Shown: in pieces, positions 27,162-35,260 of the stretch | How positions within the stretch are numbered: position 1 is the stretch's first letter | How the letters are laid out: the number at the start of each line of letters is the position of its first letter | DNA from: Veillonella sp. CHU740 | GTDB lineage: Bacteria; Bacillota; Negativicutes; Veillonellales; Veillonellaceae | Direction of reading: 5' to 3' | Assembly (NCBI RefSeq): GCF_003992055.1 | Contig: NZ_RQVD01000003.1 | Location: 1-64,000, forward strand | DNA length: 64,000 nt | Notes under the pieces: generated by a model | The model's database searches: none | Told to the model about the DNA's origin: nothing | What the model saw: the letters and a program-made list of their open reading frames with translations, nothing else | Translations under genes and position numbers: made by a program

Positions 27162-28295
27162 ATGATTTATAAATTATTGCGTTATGCTATTGCTATTCTA
27201 TTTGGGAGTATAGGCTATGTTGGCGCTGATGCACTATCTACGCTTATACTTTCCCTATGGGATGAAAAAATATTACAGATGGGTGCATTTAGTATATCGA
27301 TCATCATGATTTTGTACTATACGATAGGAACATTAATAGCTGCCATGATTGGGTATTTAGTTTCTAAATATATACTACGTGTAGGATTAACAATAGCAAA
27401 ACAAATTGAACGTATTTTAAGTCGAGTTCCTAGTCAACAATTAGTGGCTGGCACAATAGGATTATTATTTGGACTCATAATTGCTAATTTAATTGGTATG
27501 GCTTTTGAGAGAGTACCAATTATTGGCTCATACTTACCTATTGCTCTCAGTGCTGTTCTAGGCTATATTGGGATTCGTTTAGGCATGGATAAAGGCCCAG
27601 ATTTGTATAAAGCGATGGTATCTTATACATTCCGAGGTCTACGCAAGAAGAGTGAACCTACAAAAAAAGAGGTGAGTCTACAATCCTACAAAGGAGCTAC
27701 AAAAGTGTTAGATACATCTGTTGTGATTGATGGTCGGATTATGGATATTGTAAAAACTGGATTTCTGGAAGGACCTTTTGCAGTGCCTGTATTTGTACTA
27801 GAAGAGTTACAAAAGCTTTCAGATTCTTCTGATACATTAAAGCGGAATCGTGGTAGAAGAGGATTAGATTTATTGCAATCCATGCGGGAAGAGTTAGAAA
27901 ACTCGATGGAGATAGTGGACTTCGATTATGATGATATGCAAGAAGTAGATTTAAAGTTAATCCGATTAAGTATAGATAAAGGTTGGAAACTGATTACGAA
28001 TGACTTTAATTTGAATAAAATAGCCACTTTGCAAGGCGTATCTGTATTGAATTTAAATGATCTTGCCAATGCCATAAAACCTAGAATGATGTCGGGTGAA
28101 ACATTATCCGTCCATATAATTAAAGCAGGTAAAGAACCACATCAGGGGATTGCTTACTTAGATGATGGTACTATGATTGTAGTAGAAAATGGTGTGGACT
28201 ATGTGGATCAAGTCGTAGATGCTACTGTTACATCTGTACTGCAAACGAGTGCTGGGCGGATGATCTTTGCTCGTGTAGAGGAACCAGAAGAATAG
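27162..28295 (+). CDS. yacL: YacL-type membrane protein with PIN and TRAM domains
   Basis: Function not established; the PIN fold suggests a ribonuclease tethered to the membrane. 377 residues. About four membrane spans cover residues 1-155. The PIN domain follows with VLDTSVVIDGRIMDI (first Asp), VLEELQKLSDSSD (Glu) and KLITNDFNLNK (Asp). The last 60 residues form a TRAM domain, seen in IKAGKEPHQGIAYLDDGTM. GAGGTGA lies before the ATG. It starts the run yacL-ispDF-gltX-cysS-mrnC, close to the Bacillus radA-disA-yacL-ispD-ispF-gltX order. disA is absent between radA and yacL. Confidence 0.9.
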   Translation: MIYKLLRYAIAILFGSIGYVGADALSTLILSLWDEKILQMGAFSISIIMILYYTIGTLIAAMIGYLVSKYILRVGLTIAKQIERILSRVPSQQLVAGTIGLLFGLIIANLIGMAFERVPIIGSYLPIALSAVLGYIGIRLGMDKGPDLYKAMVSYTFRGLRKKSEPTKKEVSLQSYKGATKVLDTSVVIDGRIMDIVKTGFLEGPFAVPVFVLEELQKLSDSSDTLKRNRGRRGLDLLQSMREELENSMEIVDFDYDDMQEVDLKLIRLSIDKGWKLITNDFNLNKIATLQGVSVLNLNDLANAIKPRMMSGETLSVHIIKAGKEPHQGIAYLDDGTMIVVENGVDYVDQVVDATVTSVLQTSAGRMIFARVEEPEE

Positions 28296-28306
28296 AGAGG
28301 GTCAAA

Positions 28307-29473
28307 ATGATTAGTTGTATCTTATTGGCTGCAGGTGCAGGCCGTAGAATGGGATATACAGACAATAAAGTAAGTATGCCTTTGGGACACTACACCGTGT
28401 TACAATGGAACTTACATCATATGAAACGCTGGAATGGTTTAGATGAAGTGATTGTAGTTGTATCGAAGGATGAAATGACACATATTCGTGAACAAGTAGA
28501 AGCGATGGATGCTCAGTGGACAGTACGCTATGTCATAGGAGGTGCTGAGCGTCAAGATTCTGTAGCTTCTGGACTTTCACAAGTGTCGCCTGCAGCAGAT
28601 ATTGTTCTTGTACATGATGGAGCTAGGCCTTTGGCAAATACAGCATTGGCACACCGGGTAATTGCAGGAGCTAAGCTGCATGGTGCTGTGGTACCAGCTG
28701 TTCCTGTAGTCGATACGATTAAGCGCGTGGATACAAAGGGAACTGTACAAGAAACATTGATCCGATCTGAGCTATATGCAATGCAAACGCCACAAGGGTT
28801 TCAAAAAAAGATTTTAGTTGAAGCGCATACATATGCTAAGGAACATGGATACCAAGGTACCGATGATGTATCCTTGGTTGAGTTTCAAGGAAAAAAAGTT
28901 CACATTGTAGAAGGAGATCGGAGAAATATTAAACTGACTGTTCCAGAAGATGTGATGATAGCAAAAAAATATTTAGGAGTAGAACCGATGATGCGAATTG
29001 GTTATGGCTATGATATTCACCGTTTTAAAGAGGGACGTCCTTGTGTGCTAGGTGGTGTCTCTATCGATAGTCCTATCGGTCCTGATGGGCATTCTGATGC
29101 AGATGTGTTGATTCATGCCCTTATGGATGCTATGTTGGGAGCAGCAGGATTCCGAGATATTGGATACTATTTCCCACCAGAAGATGATGCTTTCAAAGGG
29201 ATTTCTAGTAGGCTATTATTAGAAAAAGTGGTACAATTATTAAAGGACTCAAATTTTGGAATCTACAATGCAGATATCATGGTCATTGCAGAGGCCCCAA
29301 AATTGAAGCCTCATATTGAACAAATGAAAGAAAATTTAAGCGTGGATTTAGGTATCCCCGTTACTAGAATTAGTATTAAAGCAACGACAAATGAAGGGTT
29401 AGGTGCCTTGGGAAGAACAGAAGGTATAGCCGCACAAGCTGTTGTTTCAATGTATGAAAGAGAGGAGTTATAA
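28307..29473 (+). CDS. ispDF: Bifunctional IspD-IspF (MEP pathway)
   Basis: Fusion of CDP-methylerythritol synthesis (IspD) and MEcPP cyclisation (IspF), two steps of non-mevalonate isoprenoid synthesis. 388 residues. IspD covers about 1-225: LLAAGAGRRMG (CTP loop), GGAERQDSVASGL and VLVHDGARPL. IspF starts near residue 228 with GYGYDIHRF (Asp and His zinc ligands), then GHSDADVLIHALMDAMLGA, DIGYYFPP and KATTNEGLGALGR. One uninterrupted frame, no stop at the junction. The IspD lysine motif is altered (NKVSMPLG rather than the usual KQF/Y). Starts 11 bases after yacL. Confidence 0.95.
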   Translation: MISCILLAAGAGRRMGYTDNKVSMPLGHYTVLQWNLHHMKRWNGLDEVIVVVSKDEMTHIREQVEAMDAQWTVRYVIGGAERQDSVASGLSQVSPAADIVLVHDGARPLANTALAHRVIAGAKLHGAVVPAVPVVDTIKRVDTKGTVQETLIRSELYAMQTPQGFQKKILVEAHTYAKEHGYQGTDDVSLVEFQGKKVHIVEGDRRNIKLTVPEDVMIAKKYLGVEPMMRIGYGYDIHRFKEGRPCVLGGVSIDSPIGPDGHSDADVLIHALMDAMLGAAGFRDIGYYFPPEDDAFKGISSRLLLEKVVQLLKDSNFGIYNADIMVIAEAPKLKPHIEQMKENLSVDLGIPVTRISIKATTNEGLGALGRTEGIAAQAVVSMYEREEL

Positions 29474-29476
29474 CTC

Positions 29477-30916
29477 ATGAAAGTTCGTTTTGCACCGAGT
29501 CCAACCGGTCCATTTCATATTGGTGGAGCTCGCTCCGCATTATTTAACTATTTATTAGCTCGCAAGGAGCAAGGTACATTCTTATTGCGTGTGGAAGATA
29601 CGGACCAAGCCCGCTCCACTCGTGAAAGTGAAGAAAATATCAAAGCTGCTCTTAAATGGCTTGGTATGGATTGGGATGAAGGTGTTGACGTAGGTGGTGA
29701 AGCAGGGCCATACCGCCAAACAGAACGCTTAGATATTTACGAAAAAGTGACACAACAATTATTAGAATCTGGTCATGCTTATGAATGCTATTGTTCCCAA
29801 GAAGAATTAGATGCAGTTCGTGAAGAGCAATTAGGTCGTGGTGAAACACCAAAATATAATGGTCATTGCCATCATTTAACGGAAGAACAAAAAGCTGCCT
29901 ACAAAGCAGAAGGTCGCAAACCAACCATCCGTTTACGTGTTCCATTACATGAAACAGTAGCTTTTGATGATATGGTTCGTGGTCATGTATCCTTTGAATC
30001 TAACGGTATTGGTGATTTTGTTATCGTAAAATCTGATGGAATTCCAGTCTATAACTATGCCGTTGTGGTGGATGATCACACAATGGGGATTTCTCATGTT
30101 ATCCGTGCGGAAGAACATTTATCGAATACACCACGTCAAATTGTGATCTATAAAGCTCTAGGTTGGGATGTACCAACATTTGGTCATATTTCCTTAATCA
30201 TGGGCAAAGATGGCAAAAAAATGAGTAAACGTCATGGTGCTACCTCTGTTGAACAATACCGTGAGTTGGGATATTTGCCAGAGGCAATTGTAAACTTCTT
30301 GGCGTTACTTGGCTGGGCTCCTGAAGGGGAAGAAGAATTGTTTACTAAGGAAGAATTGTGTCAAAAATTCTCCATGGATCGAGTGGCAAAAAATCCTGCT
30401 GTTTTCGATATTGATAAATTGAACTACATCAACTTTAACTATATGAAACAATTGACACCAGAAGCATTGTATGAATTATGCTTGCCTCACTTGGTGAAAG
30501 CTGGCTACGCTAGTGAAAGTCCATCTGCAGAAGAACAAGCATGGCTCACAATGCTTTGTACTTGTGTGAAAGACCATATTAGTTATGGTGCACAAATCGT
30601 AGATGAAGTTGGTATGTTCTTCCAAGATGATATCTTAGAAGATGCGGAACATGCAGAAGAGATTGCAACTGTAAAAGCAGAAGAATCCTATCCAACAGTA
30701 ATTGGGGCTTTCAAAGAAAAAATTGAAGCTATGGATGAGATTACCCCAGATGCTGTAAAAGCAGCCATCAAAGCGATTATGAAAGAAACTGGATTAAAAG
30801 GTAAATTTGTATTTATGCCGATTCGTATTGCTACGACTGGTCAAATGCATGGTCCTGATTTGAATTATATTATTACCTTATTTGGCAAAGAAAAGGTACT
30901 TCGCCGCTTAGGCTAA
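29477..30916 (+). CDS. gltX: Glutamyl-tRNA synthetase
   Basis: Charges tRNA(Glu), and in organisms lacking GlnRS also tRNA(Gln). 479 residues. The class I motifs are RFAPSPTGPFHIGGARSALF (HIGH as HIGG) and KKMSKRHG. The catalytic domain carries a CYCSQEELDAVREEQ segment. It starts 3 bases after ispDF. A shorter relative, the glutamyl-Q-tRNA synthetase gluQ, lies at 41958. Codon usage looks smoother than in neighbouring genes, as expected for a highly expressed gene (impression only). Confidence 0.96.
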   Translation: MKVRFAPSPTGPFHIGGARSALFNYLLARKEQGTFLLRVEDTDQARSTRESEENIKAALKWLGMDWDEGVDVGGEAGPYRQTERLDIYEKVTQQLLESGHAYECYCSQEELDAVREEQLGRGETPKYNGHCHHLTEEQKAAYKAEGRKPTIRLRVPLHETVAFDDMVRGHVSFESNGIGDFVIVKSDGIPVYNYAVVVDDHTMGISHVIRAEEHLSNTPRQIVIYKALGWDVPTFGHISLIMGKDGKKMSKRHGATSVEQYRELGYLPEAIVNFLALLGWAPEGEEELFTKEELCQKFSMDRVAKNPAVFDIDKLNYINFNYMKQLTPEALYELCLPHLVKAGYASESPSAEEQAWLTMLCTCVKDHISYGAQIVDEVGMFFQDDILEDAEHAEEIATVKAEESYPTVIGAFKEKIEAMDEITPDAVKAAIKAIMKETGLKGKFVFMPIRIATTGQMHGPDLNYIITLFGKEKVLRRLG

Positions 30917-30940
30917 GTGCATACAAGGAGGCTATTTCTA

Positions 30941-32389
30941 ATGAGAGAACTGACAGTTTTCAATACGATGACCCGCGAAAAATCAGTATTCCAACCTGTA
31001 AAAGAAGGGGAAGTTAGCATCTACGTATGCGGTGTGACACCATATAATCATCCTCATATTGGAAATGCACGACCTTTCGTGACTTGGGATACCATTCGTC
31101 GCTATTTGAGCCATGTGGGCTACAAAGTGACATATATTCAAAACTTTACAGATGTGGATGATAAAATCATCAATACATCTAACGGTGAAGGTGTGGCATG
31201 GAATGTAATTTCCGATCGCTATATTGATGCCTACTATGATGTAATGGATGCTCTGCATGTGCGTCGTGCTGATGTATATCCTCGCGTATCTACGCATATG
31301 GAAGAAATTATTTCCATGATTACTACATTAATCGACAATGGCTATGCCTATGCAGTAGATGGCGATGTGTACTATCGTGTAGAAAAATTTGAACATTATG
31401 GCAAACTATCTGGACGTACTTTAGATGATATGGAAGCCGGTGCTCGTGTAGATGTAGATGACCGCAAGGAAAATCCTATGGATTTTGCTTTGTGGAAAGC
31501 GGCGAAACCAGGGGAACCATTCTGGGAAAGTCCATGGGGACAAGGCCGCCCAGGTTGGCATATTGAATGTTCTGCCATGAGTCAAAAATATTTGGGCGAA
31601 GAGTTTGACTTCCATGGCGGTGGATCTGACTTAATCTTCCCACACCATGAAAATGAAATTGCCCAGTCTGAAGGATGCTCTGAACACCATCCAGCTGTAC
31701 GTTATTGGTTGCATAATGGTTTCATTACGATTAATCAAGAAAAAATGAGTAAATCCTTGAACAATTTCTTCTTGGTGAAAGATATTTTAGAACAATATAG
31801 TGCAGATGCATTACGTTTCTTCTTGTTGAGCACACATTATCGTAGTCCATTGGACTTCAGTGATGAACGCTTAGATGAAGCGACTAAGGCTATTGAACGA
31901 TTCCAAACCGTGATTGACAACTTACTGTACTTAGAAAGTCGTCCAGAAGGATTGTGTGAACTGGAAGCAGCAGAATTATTGAAAAATGCTCGTAACTATA
32001 AAGAAGAGTTTGAAGCAGCTATGAGCGATGATTTCAATACAGCGTTAGCAACAGCACCAATTTATGGTTTGGCAAAAGAAATTAACATCTATTACCAATC
32101 CGTTCAAAGCTGTGATGGCACTGTATGCCATAGTACAATTGGTGAAGTAAAAGAAATCTTTAAAATGATGTTAGATATTCTTGGGTTGCTAGAAGAGGGC
32201 TGGAAAGGTCAAGAAACTAGTAATGAAGAATATAATCAATTAATGGATGTCATCTTGAATATTCGCCAATGTGCACGTGAGCAAAAACAATGGGGTATTG
32301 CAGACTCCATTCGTGATGAATTGGCAAATATTGGCATTGTCATCGAAGATTCTCCGCAAGGGGCACGGTGGAAAAAACGTGAACTTTAA
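30941..32389 (+). CDS. cysS: Cysteinyl-tRNA synthetase
   Basis: Charges tRNA(Cys). 482 residues. It begins with the zinc and HIGH region YVCGVTPYNHPHIGNARPF; other zinc ligands lie in WHIECSAMS and the following FPHHENE. The KMSKS loop is EKMSKSLNNFF. AAGGAGG precedes ATG 30941; an upstream GTG at 30917 overlaps that site and is not used. Downstream, mrnC starts inside the last codons, the same pairing as in Bacillus. Confidence 0.96.
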   Translation: MRELTVFNTMTREKSVFQPVKEGEVSIYVCGVTPYNHPHIGNARPFVTWDTIRRYLSHVGYKVTYIQNFTDVDDKIINTSNGEGVAWNVISDRYIDAYYDVMDALHVRRADVYPRVSTHMEEIISMITTLIDNGYAYAVDGDVYYRVEKFEHYGKLSGRTLDDMEAGARVDVDDRKENPMDFALWKAAKPGEPFWESPWGQGRPGWHIECSAMSQKYLGEEFDFHGGGSDLIFPHHENEIAQSEGCSEHHPAVRYWLHNGFITINQEKMSKSLNNFFLVKDILEQYSADALRFFLLSTHYRSPLDFSDERLDEATKAIERFQTVIDNLLYLESRPEGLCELEAAELLKNARNYKEEFEAAMSDDFNTALATAPIYGLAKEINIYYQSVQSCDGTVCHSTIGEVKEIFKMMLDILGLLEEGWKGQETSNEEYNQLMDVILNIRQCAREQKQWGIADSIRDELANIGIVIEDSPQGARWKKREL

Positions 32390-32837
32390 TCGATATAAAC
32401 AGCTACGATCTATGGCGATTGATAAATTAAAATCTGCTGTGAAAGTAGAAGCAAATGGAGAGGGTCCTTTAGAGGACTCTCTTATGCTTGCTTACATTGG
32501 CGACGGTGTCTATACCTTATTTATCAGAAATCGCGTAGTAGAAACGGGCATTACAAAAACACAAATACTTCATGATGTGGTAACATCATTTATCAATGCA
32601 AAAGCACAAGCGAAAGTATTACAGGCCTTAGAACCAAGTCTAACAGAGGAAGAGTTGTTAGTGGCAAAACGGGCTCGCAATAGTAATGTACATGTACCGA
32701 AAAGTGCTAGTGTACAAGAATACCGTATGAGTACGGCCTTTGAGGCCTTGTTAGGGTATACCTATCGCAAGGGAGATGAAGAGAGGCTTGCTACTCTCAT
32801 GGAATTCGCTTTTGCTGAAACGTTGTCACATATGTGA
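32379..32837 (+). CDS. mrnC: Mini-ribonuclease III
   Basis: Matures the ends of 23S rRNA by cutting double-stranded RNA; it is an RNase III catalytic domain without the dsRNA-binding domain. About 152 residues. The catalytic helix is LMLAYIGDGVYTLFIRNRV, and the second motif is YRMSTAFEALLGYTY, with the conserved Glu. The start is uncertain: GTG 32379 overlaps the cysS stop by 11 bases and has GGTGG upstream; an ATG at 32412 is possible. The upstream open frame to 32271 is inside cysS and was rejected. It is followed by a long structured non-coding region. Confidence 0.9.
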   Translation: MNFNRYKQLRSMAIDKLKSAVKVEANGEGPLEDSLMLAYIGDGVYTLFIRNRVVETGITKTQILHDVVTSFINAKAQAKVLQALEPSLTEEELLVAKRARNSNVHVPKSASVQEYRMSTAFEALLGYTYRKGDEERLATLMEFAFAETLSHM

Positions 32838-32903
32838 TGTACAAAAAAGTGCGACATATTCAGGTTTGCTTTATCACGTTCATAATCTGTATATAGATGA
32901 AGG

Positions 32904-32973
32904 GAAGAGTACGATATATTCCTCCACAAACTGATCCTACGGTAGGTTTGCTCTGGAATATATCGTACTCTTC
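32904..32973. repeat. Long hairpin copy 1 with conserved loop
   Basis: GAAGAGTACGATATATTCC (32904-32922) and its exact complement (32955-32973) form a perfect 19-bp stem. The 32-base loop can fold further: CAAA at 32927 with TTTG at 32947, and CCTA-CGG-TAGG at 32936-32946. No T run follows, so it is not a classic terminator. Confidence 0.85.
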
Positions 32974-33087
32974 TGCATTGTCTTATTTAAGATAAAGTGA
33001 ACGTGACATTCACTAGAATATGTCGCGTTGTTTCGATAGATACTAATGGTTGTGACAACGTTTCAGCAGGGTGCTCATGGGGTGTGG

Positions 33088-33158
33088 GAAGAGCGCCACA
33101 CATTCCTCCACAAACTGATCCTACGGTAGGCTTTGCTCCGGAACATGTGGCGCTCTTC
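33088..33158. repeat. Long hairpin copy 2 with conserved loop
   Basis: GAAGAGCGCCACACATTCC (33088-33106) pairs with 33140-33158 at 17 of 19 positions. The loop matches copy 1 except for one inserted base and one substitution. Four stem pairs differ from copy 1 and all four stay paired (T-A to C-G, A-T to G-C, G-C to C-G, T-A to C-G). Confidence 0.85.
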
Positions 33159-33291
33159 TAGGTCTTCGGTTTATCATCACAAGGCCACAGACTTTTTATA
33201 ACGAATACAAATATATCTTTATAAAAGCCTATGGCATATTTCTCTAAACGTATATAGGGAGACAACGTTTCAGTGGCGTGCATGAGTTATA

Positions 33292-33321
33292 TTGGGAGTT
33301 GTCTTGTTTTAGTGGTATAAT
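33292..33321 (+). promoter_or_regulatory. rlmB promoter candidate
   Basis: TTGGGA (33292-33297), 18 bases, TATAAT (33316-33321). It would give a leader of about 170 AT-rich bases. It lies after the hairpin region, so those hairpins would not be in the rlmB transcript. Confidence 0.45.
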
Positions 33322-33495
33322 GGTGTAATAGCTTAGTGCTTTCTAAGCTTTGGTATAGGTTTTACTGATATAAAAATATATTCTGTAATATTGATACTTT
33401 GTAGTATTGATATGATTAGTATATGTATCACAATATATTTACTAATAAGTTACTACGTATAGGTAGATTTGCTTTTAAGAAAGTTTGAGGTTTTC

Positions 33496-34215
33496 ATGGA
33501 TACGTTTATTGTAGGTCGTAATGCTGTGCGTGAGGCGCTGAAGTCAGATCGTGGGATTCATCGTATTTTAGTGGCGGAAGGTAAGCAAGGTGGCTCTCTT
33601 TCGGAGATATTGGGCTTGGCAAAGTCTAAGGGTATTGAGGTTCGTCGCGTGAAGGAACGGGATTTACAGAAGTATCCTAGTGACGTGCCGAATCAAGGTG
33701 TGGTAGCCTTGGTGAATGCAGTGAAGTTCCAAGAGTTACAAGAGGTATTGCTGGCATGTACGGAAGAACATCCGTTGTTAATTTTAACGGATGGTGTGGA
33801 AGATCCTCATAATATGGGTGCTATTATTCGTACGGCTGAATGTGTAGGTGCTACGGCTGTATTGATTCCTAAGCGTCATAATGCGCCTATTAATGCTACG
33901 GTTAGCAAAACCTCTGCAGGAGCTGTGGAATCGATTCCTTTGGTGCAAATTGGCAATGTAGCACAGACGATTGAGCAATTAAAAAGCCAAGGATTTTGGG
34001 TGATGGGTGCTCATATGGATGGGACTGTGATGTATGATGTGAATATGACAGGTCCTATTGTATTGGTCATTGGTAATGAGGGAAAAGGTCTAAGTCGATT
34101 GACAAAAGAGTTATGTGATGTATTGGTAACAATTCCTATGTTTGGAACCATTAACTCATTAAATGCATCGGTAGCAGCAGCGGTCCTTTTATATGAAGCG
34201 AGACGTCAACGATAA
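33496..34215 (+). CDS. rlmB: 23S rRNA 2'-O-ribose methyltransferase, RlmB/TrmH (SpoU) family
   Basis: SAM-dependent methyltransferase with a trefoil knot, probably methylating a guanosine ribose in 23S rRNA. 239 residues. The N-terminal substrate-binding domain begins FIVGRNAVREAL. The SpoU motifs are DGVEDPHNMGAIIRTAECVG, VIGNEGKGLSRL and IPMFGTINSLNASVAAAVLL. The start is ATG 33496 after GAGG; the frame extends to 33469 without a site. rae1/yacP follows 10 bases after the stop, as in Bacillus, where the order is cysS-mrnC-rlmB-yacP. Here the hairpin region interrupts that order. Confidence 0.94.
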   Translation: MDTFIVGRNAVREALKSDRGIHRILVAEGKQGGSLSEILGLAKSKGIEVRRVKERDLQKYPSDVPNQGVVALVNAVKFQELQEVLLACTEEHPLLILTDGVEDPHNMGAIIRTAECVGATAVLIPKRHNAPINATVSKTSAGAVESIPLVQIGNVAQTIEQLKSQGFWVMGAHMDGTVMYDVNMTGPIVLVIGNEGKGLSRLTKELCDVLVTIPMFGTINSLNASVAAAVLLYEARRQR

Positions 34216-34225
34216 TAGGTATACT

Positions 34226-34762
34226 ATGAAAAAAGATATTTTAATTGTAGATGGGTATAATGTTATTTTTGATTGGGCTGACTTGAAATCACTCAGTAAG
34301 GAGTCTTTAGAACATGCCCGATTAGAATTACGTCATAGATTACTCAATTATGGGACCTATAAGGGATATAAAATTATTCTTGTATTTGATGGTAAGCACG
34401 CACCTTTTACAGCAGATGAACAACGTATATCTGCAGATTTTATTGAAGTCTTTACAGGTACCCATGAGACGGCAGATGCTTATATTGAGCGTGAAGTCTT
34501 TAGTAAAAAGGGTCAATATAAAACAATCTATGTAGTAACAAGTGATGGGGAAGAACAAAACCAAATTTTAGGATTTGGAGGATTACGCATATCAGCACGT
34601 GAATTACGTCATCAAATAGACTTAGCTAAACAAGAAGAACGAAAACGATATACAGGTTATCATCAACGTGATGCTATGATATTACAACGCAATGAATTAG
34701 GTGCACATATTGATGGGGATGTAGCCGAAAAGCTTGAACGAATGCGGCGAGGGGAGCTATGA
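34226..34762 (+). CDS. rae1: NYN-domain endoribonuclease YacP/Rae1
   Basis: In Bacillus this enzyme enters the ribosomal A site and cuts mRNA during translation. 178 residues. The PIN/NYN fold is shown by ILIVDGYNVIFDW (first Asp), HARLELRHRLLNYG, VFDGKHAPF and ETADAYIEREV (Asp pair), then VVTSDGEEQNQILG. The start is ATG 34226 after TAGGT; the frame runs back into rlmB (34193) but without a site. Cotranscribed with rlmB. A bidirectional terminator follows at 34868. Confidence 0.9.
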   Translation: MKKDILIVDGYNVIFDWADLKSLSKESLEHARLELRHRLLNYGTYKGYKIILVFDGKHAPFTADEQRISADFIEVFTGTHETADAYIEREVFSKKGQYKTIYVVTSDGEEQNQILGFGGLRISARELRHQIDLAKQEERKRYTGYHQRDAMILQRNELGAHIDGDVAEKLERMRRGEL

Positions 34763-34867
34763 AAGTAGCTCCTTTTATTATGCTTTGATAGATCTATAGG
34801 GCAGTACCAGAAGCAGTAGATATATGTGTAGTAATTGCTCATAGTAGATCCACATAATGATACCAAA

Positions 34868-34924
34868 TAAAAAAGAGGGCTAACTAAGAGAAATTACATT
34901 TCTCCTTGTTAACCCTCTTTTAGA
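34868..34924. terminator. Bidirectional terminator between rae1 and rpsT
   Basis: AAAAGAGGG...GAAAT (left arm) pairs with ATTTC...CCCTCTTTT (right arm) over about 20 bp with few mismatches, with A runs before and T runs after. It serves both converging genes. Confidence 0.88.
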
Positions 34925-34929
34925 GTTCA

Positions 34930-35190
34930 TTATAGAGCATTTACTTTAGCTGCTAAATTGGATTTTTTGCGAGCTGCAGTATTTTTATGAAGAACGCCTT
35001 TGGAGGCTGCTTTATCAATTACGCTTGTAGCATGAACTAGTGCTTTTTTAGCTTCTTCTACAGCGCCTGCTTGAGCAGCTTCTACAGTCTTACGAGTAGC
35101 TGTACGAATTTGAGATTTTACAGCAAAGTTTTTCGCACGACGTTCAGCATCCGTTTTTACGCTTCTAATACTGGATTTAATATTTGGCAA
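34930..35190 (-). CDS. rpsT: 30S ribosomal protein S20
   Basis: Binds 16S rRNA early in 30S assembly. 86 residues, basic, mostly helical, with the family core KNFAVKSQIRTATRK and the C-terminal HKNTAARKKSNLAAKV. The start is TTG at 35190: the mature protein should open (M)PNIKSSIRS, and GGAGGTGA lies 5 bases before that TTG. The in-frame ATG at 35241 would add 17 unrelated residues and lies near the promoter. E. coli rpsT also starts with TTG, where it serves autoregulation. Confidence 0.94.
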   Translation of the reverse strand: MPNIKSSIRSVKTDAERRAKNFAVKSQIRTATRKTVEAAQAGAVEEAKKALVHATSVIDKAASKGVLHKNTAARKKSNLAAKVNAL

Positions 35191-35231
35191 TTGAGTCACC
35201 TCCTTGTGATTTACTGTATTATTACTAAAGT

Positions 35232-35260
35232 AGTATATCATAGGGGGGATAGTTTTGCAA
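35232..35260 (-). promoter_or_regulatory. rpsT promoter
   Basis: On the minus strand TTGCAA (35255-35260), 17 bases, TATACT (35232-35237), with TGA before the -10. About 40 bases from the TTG start codon. A strong match. Confidence 0.65.

Larger units (their letters stand above)
32838..33291. other. Non-coding region rich in nested palindromes
   Basis: No gene is seen in the roughly 650 bases between mrnC and rlmB. It holds two long hairpins with a shared loop (listed separately). An outer inverted repeat surrounds the first: GCGACATATTC at 32851 with GAATATGTCGC at 33016, and TCACGTTCA at 32874 with TGAACGTGA at 32998. There is an imperfect palindrome at 33184-33235. A 13-base direct repeat GACAACGTTTCAG lies at 33054 and 33261, and AGACAAC at 33260 pairs with GTTGTCT at 33298. 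It may encode structured RNA or be a palindromic repeat element. Confidence 0.7.

Noticed and set aside
29474-30940. T-box leaders before gltX or cysS
   Set aside because: The gaps are 3 and 24 bases, with no room for a leader.
30983-31297. Minus-strand open frames inside cysS and other long genes
   Set aside because: Antisense shadows of highly conserved genes, without ribosome sites or family matches.
32271-32378. N-terminal extension of Mini-III
   Set aside because: The segment is inside cysS in another frame; family members begin near the GTG at 32379.
32904-33158. CRISPR-like repeat-spacer or integron attC interpretation of the hairpin pair
   Set aside because: Only two copies, with varying stems and a conserved loop; no spacers, cas or integrase genes are nearby, and attC core sites were not seen.
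32904-33158. Tandem transcription terminators
   Set aside because: Neither hairpin is followed by a T run on either strand; both loops are long and conserved.
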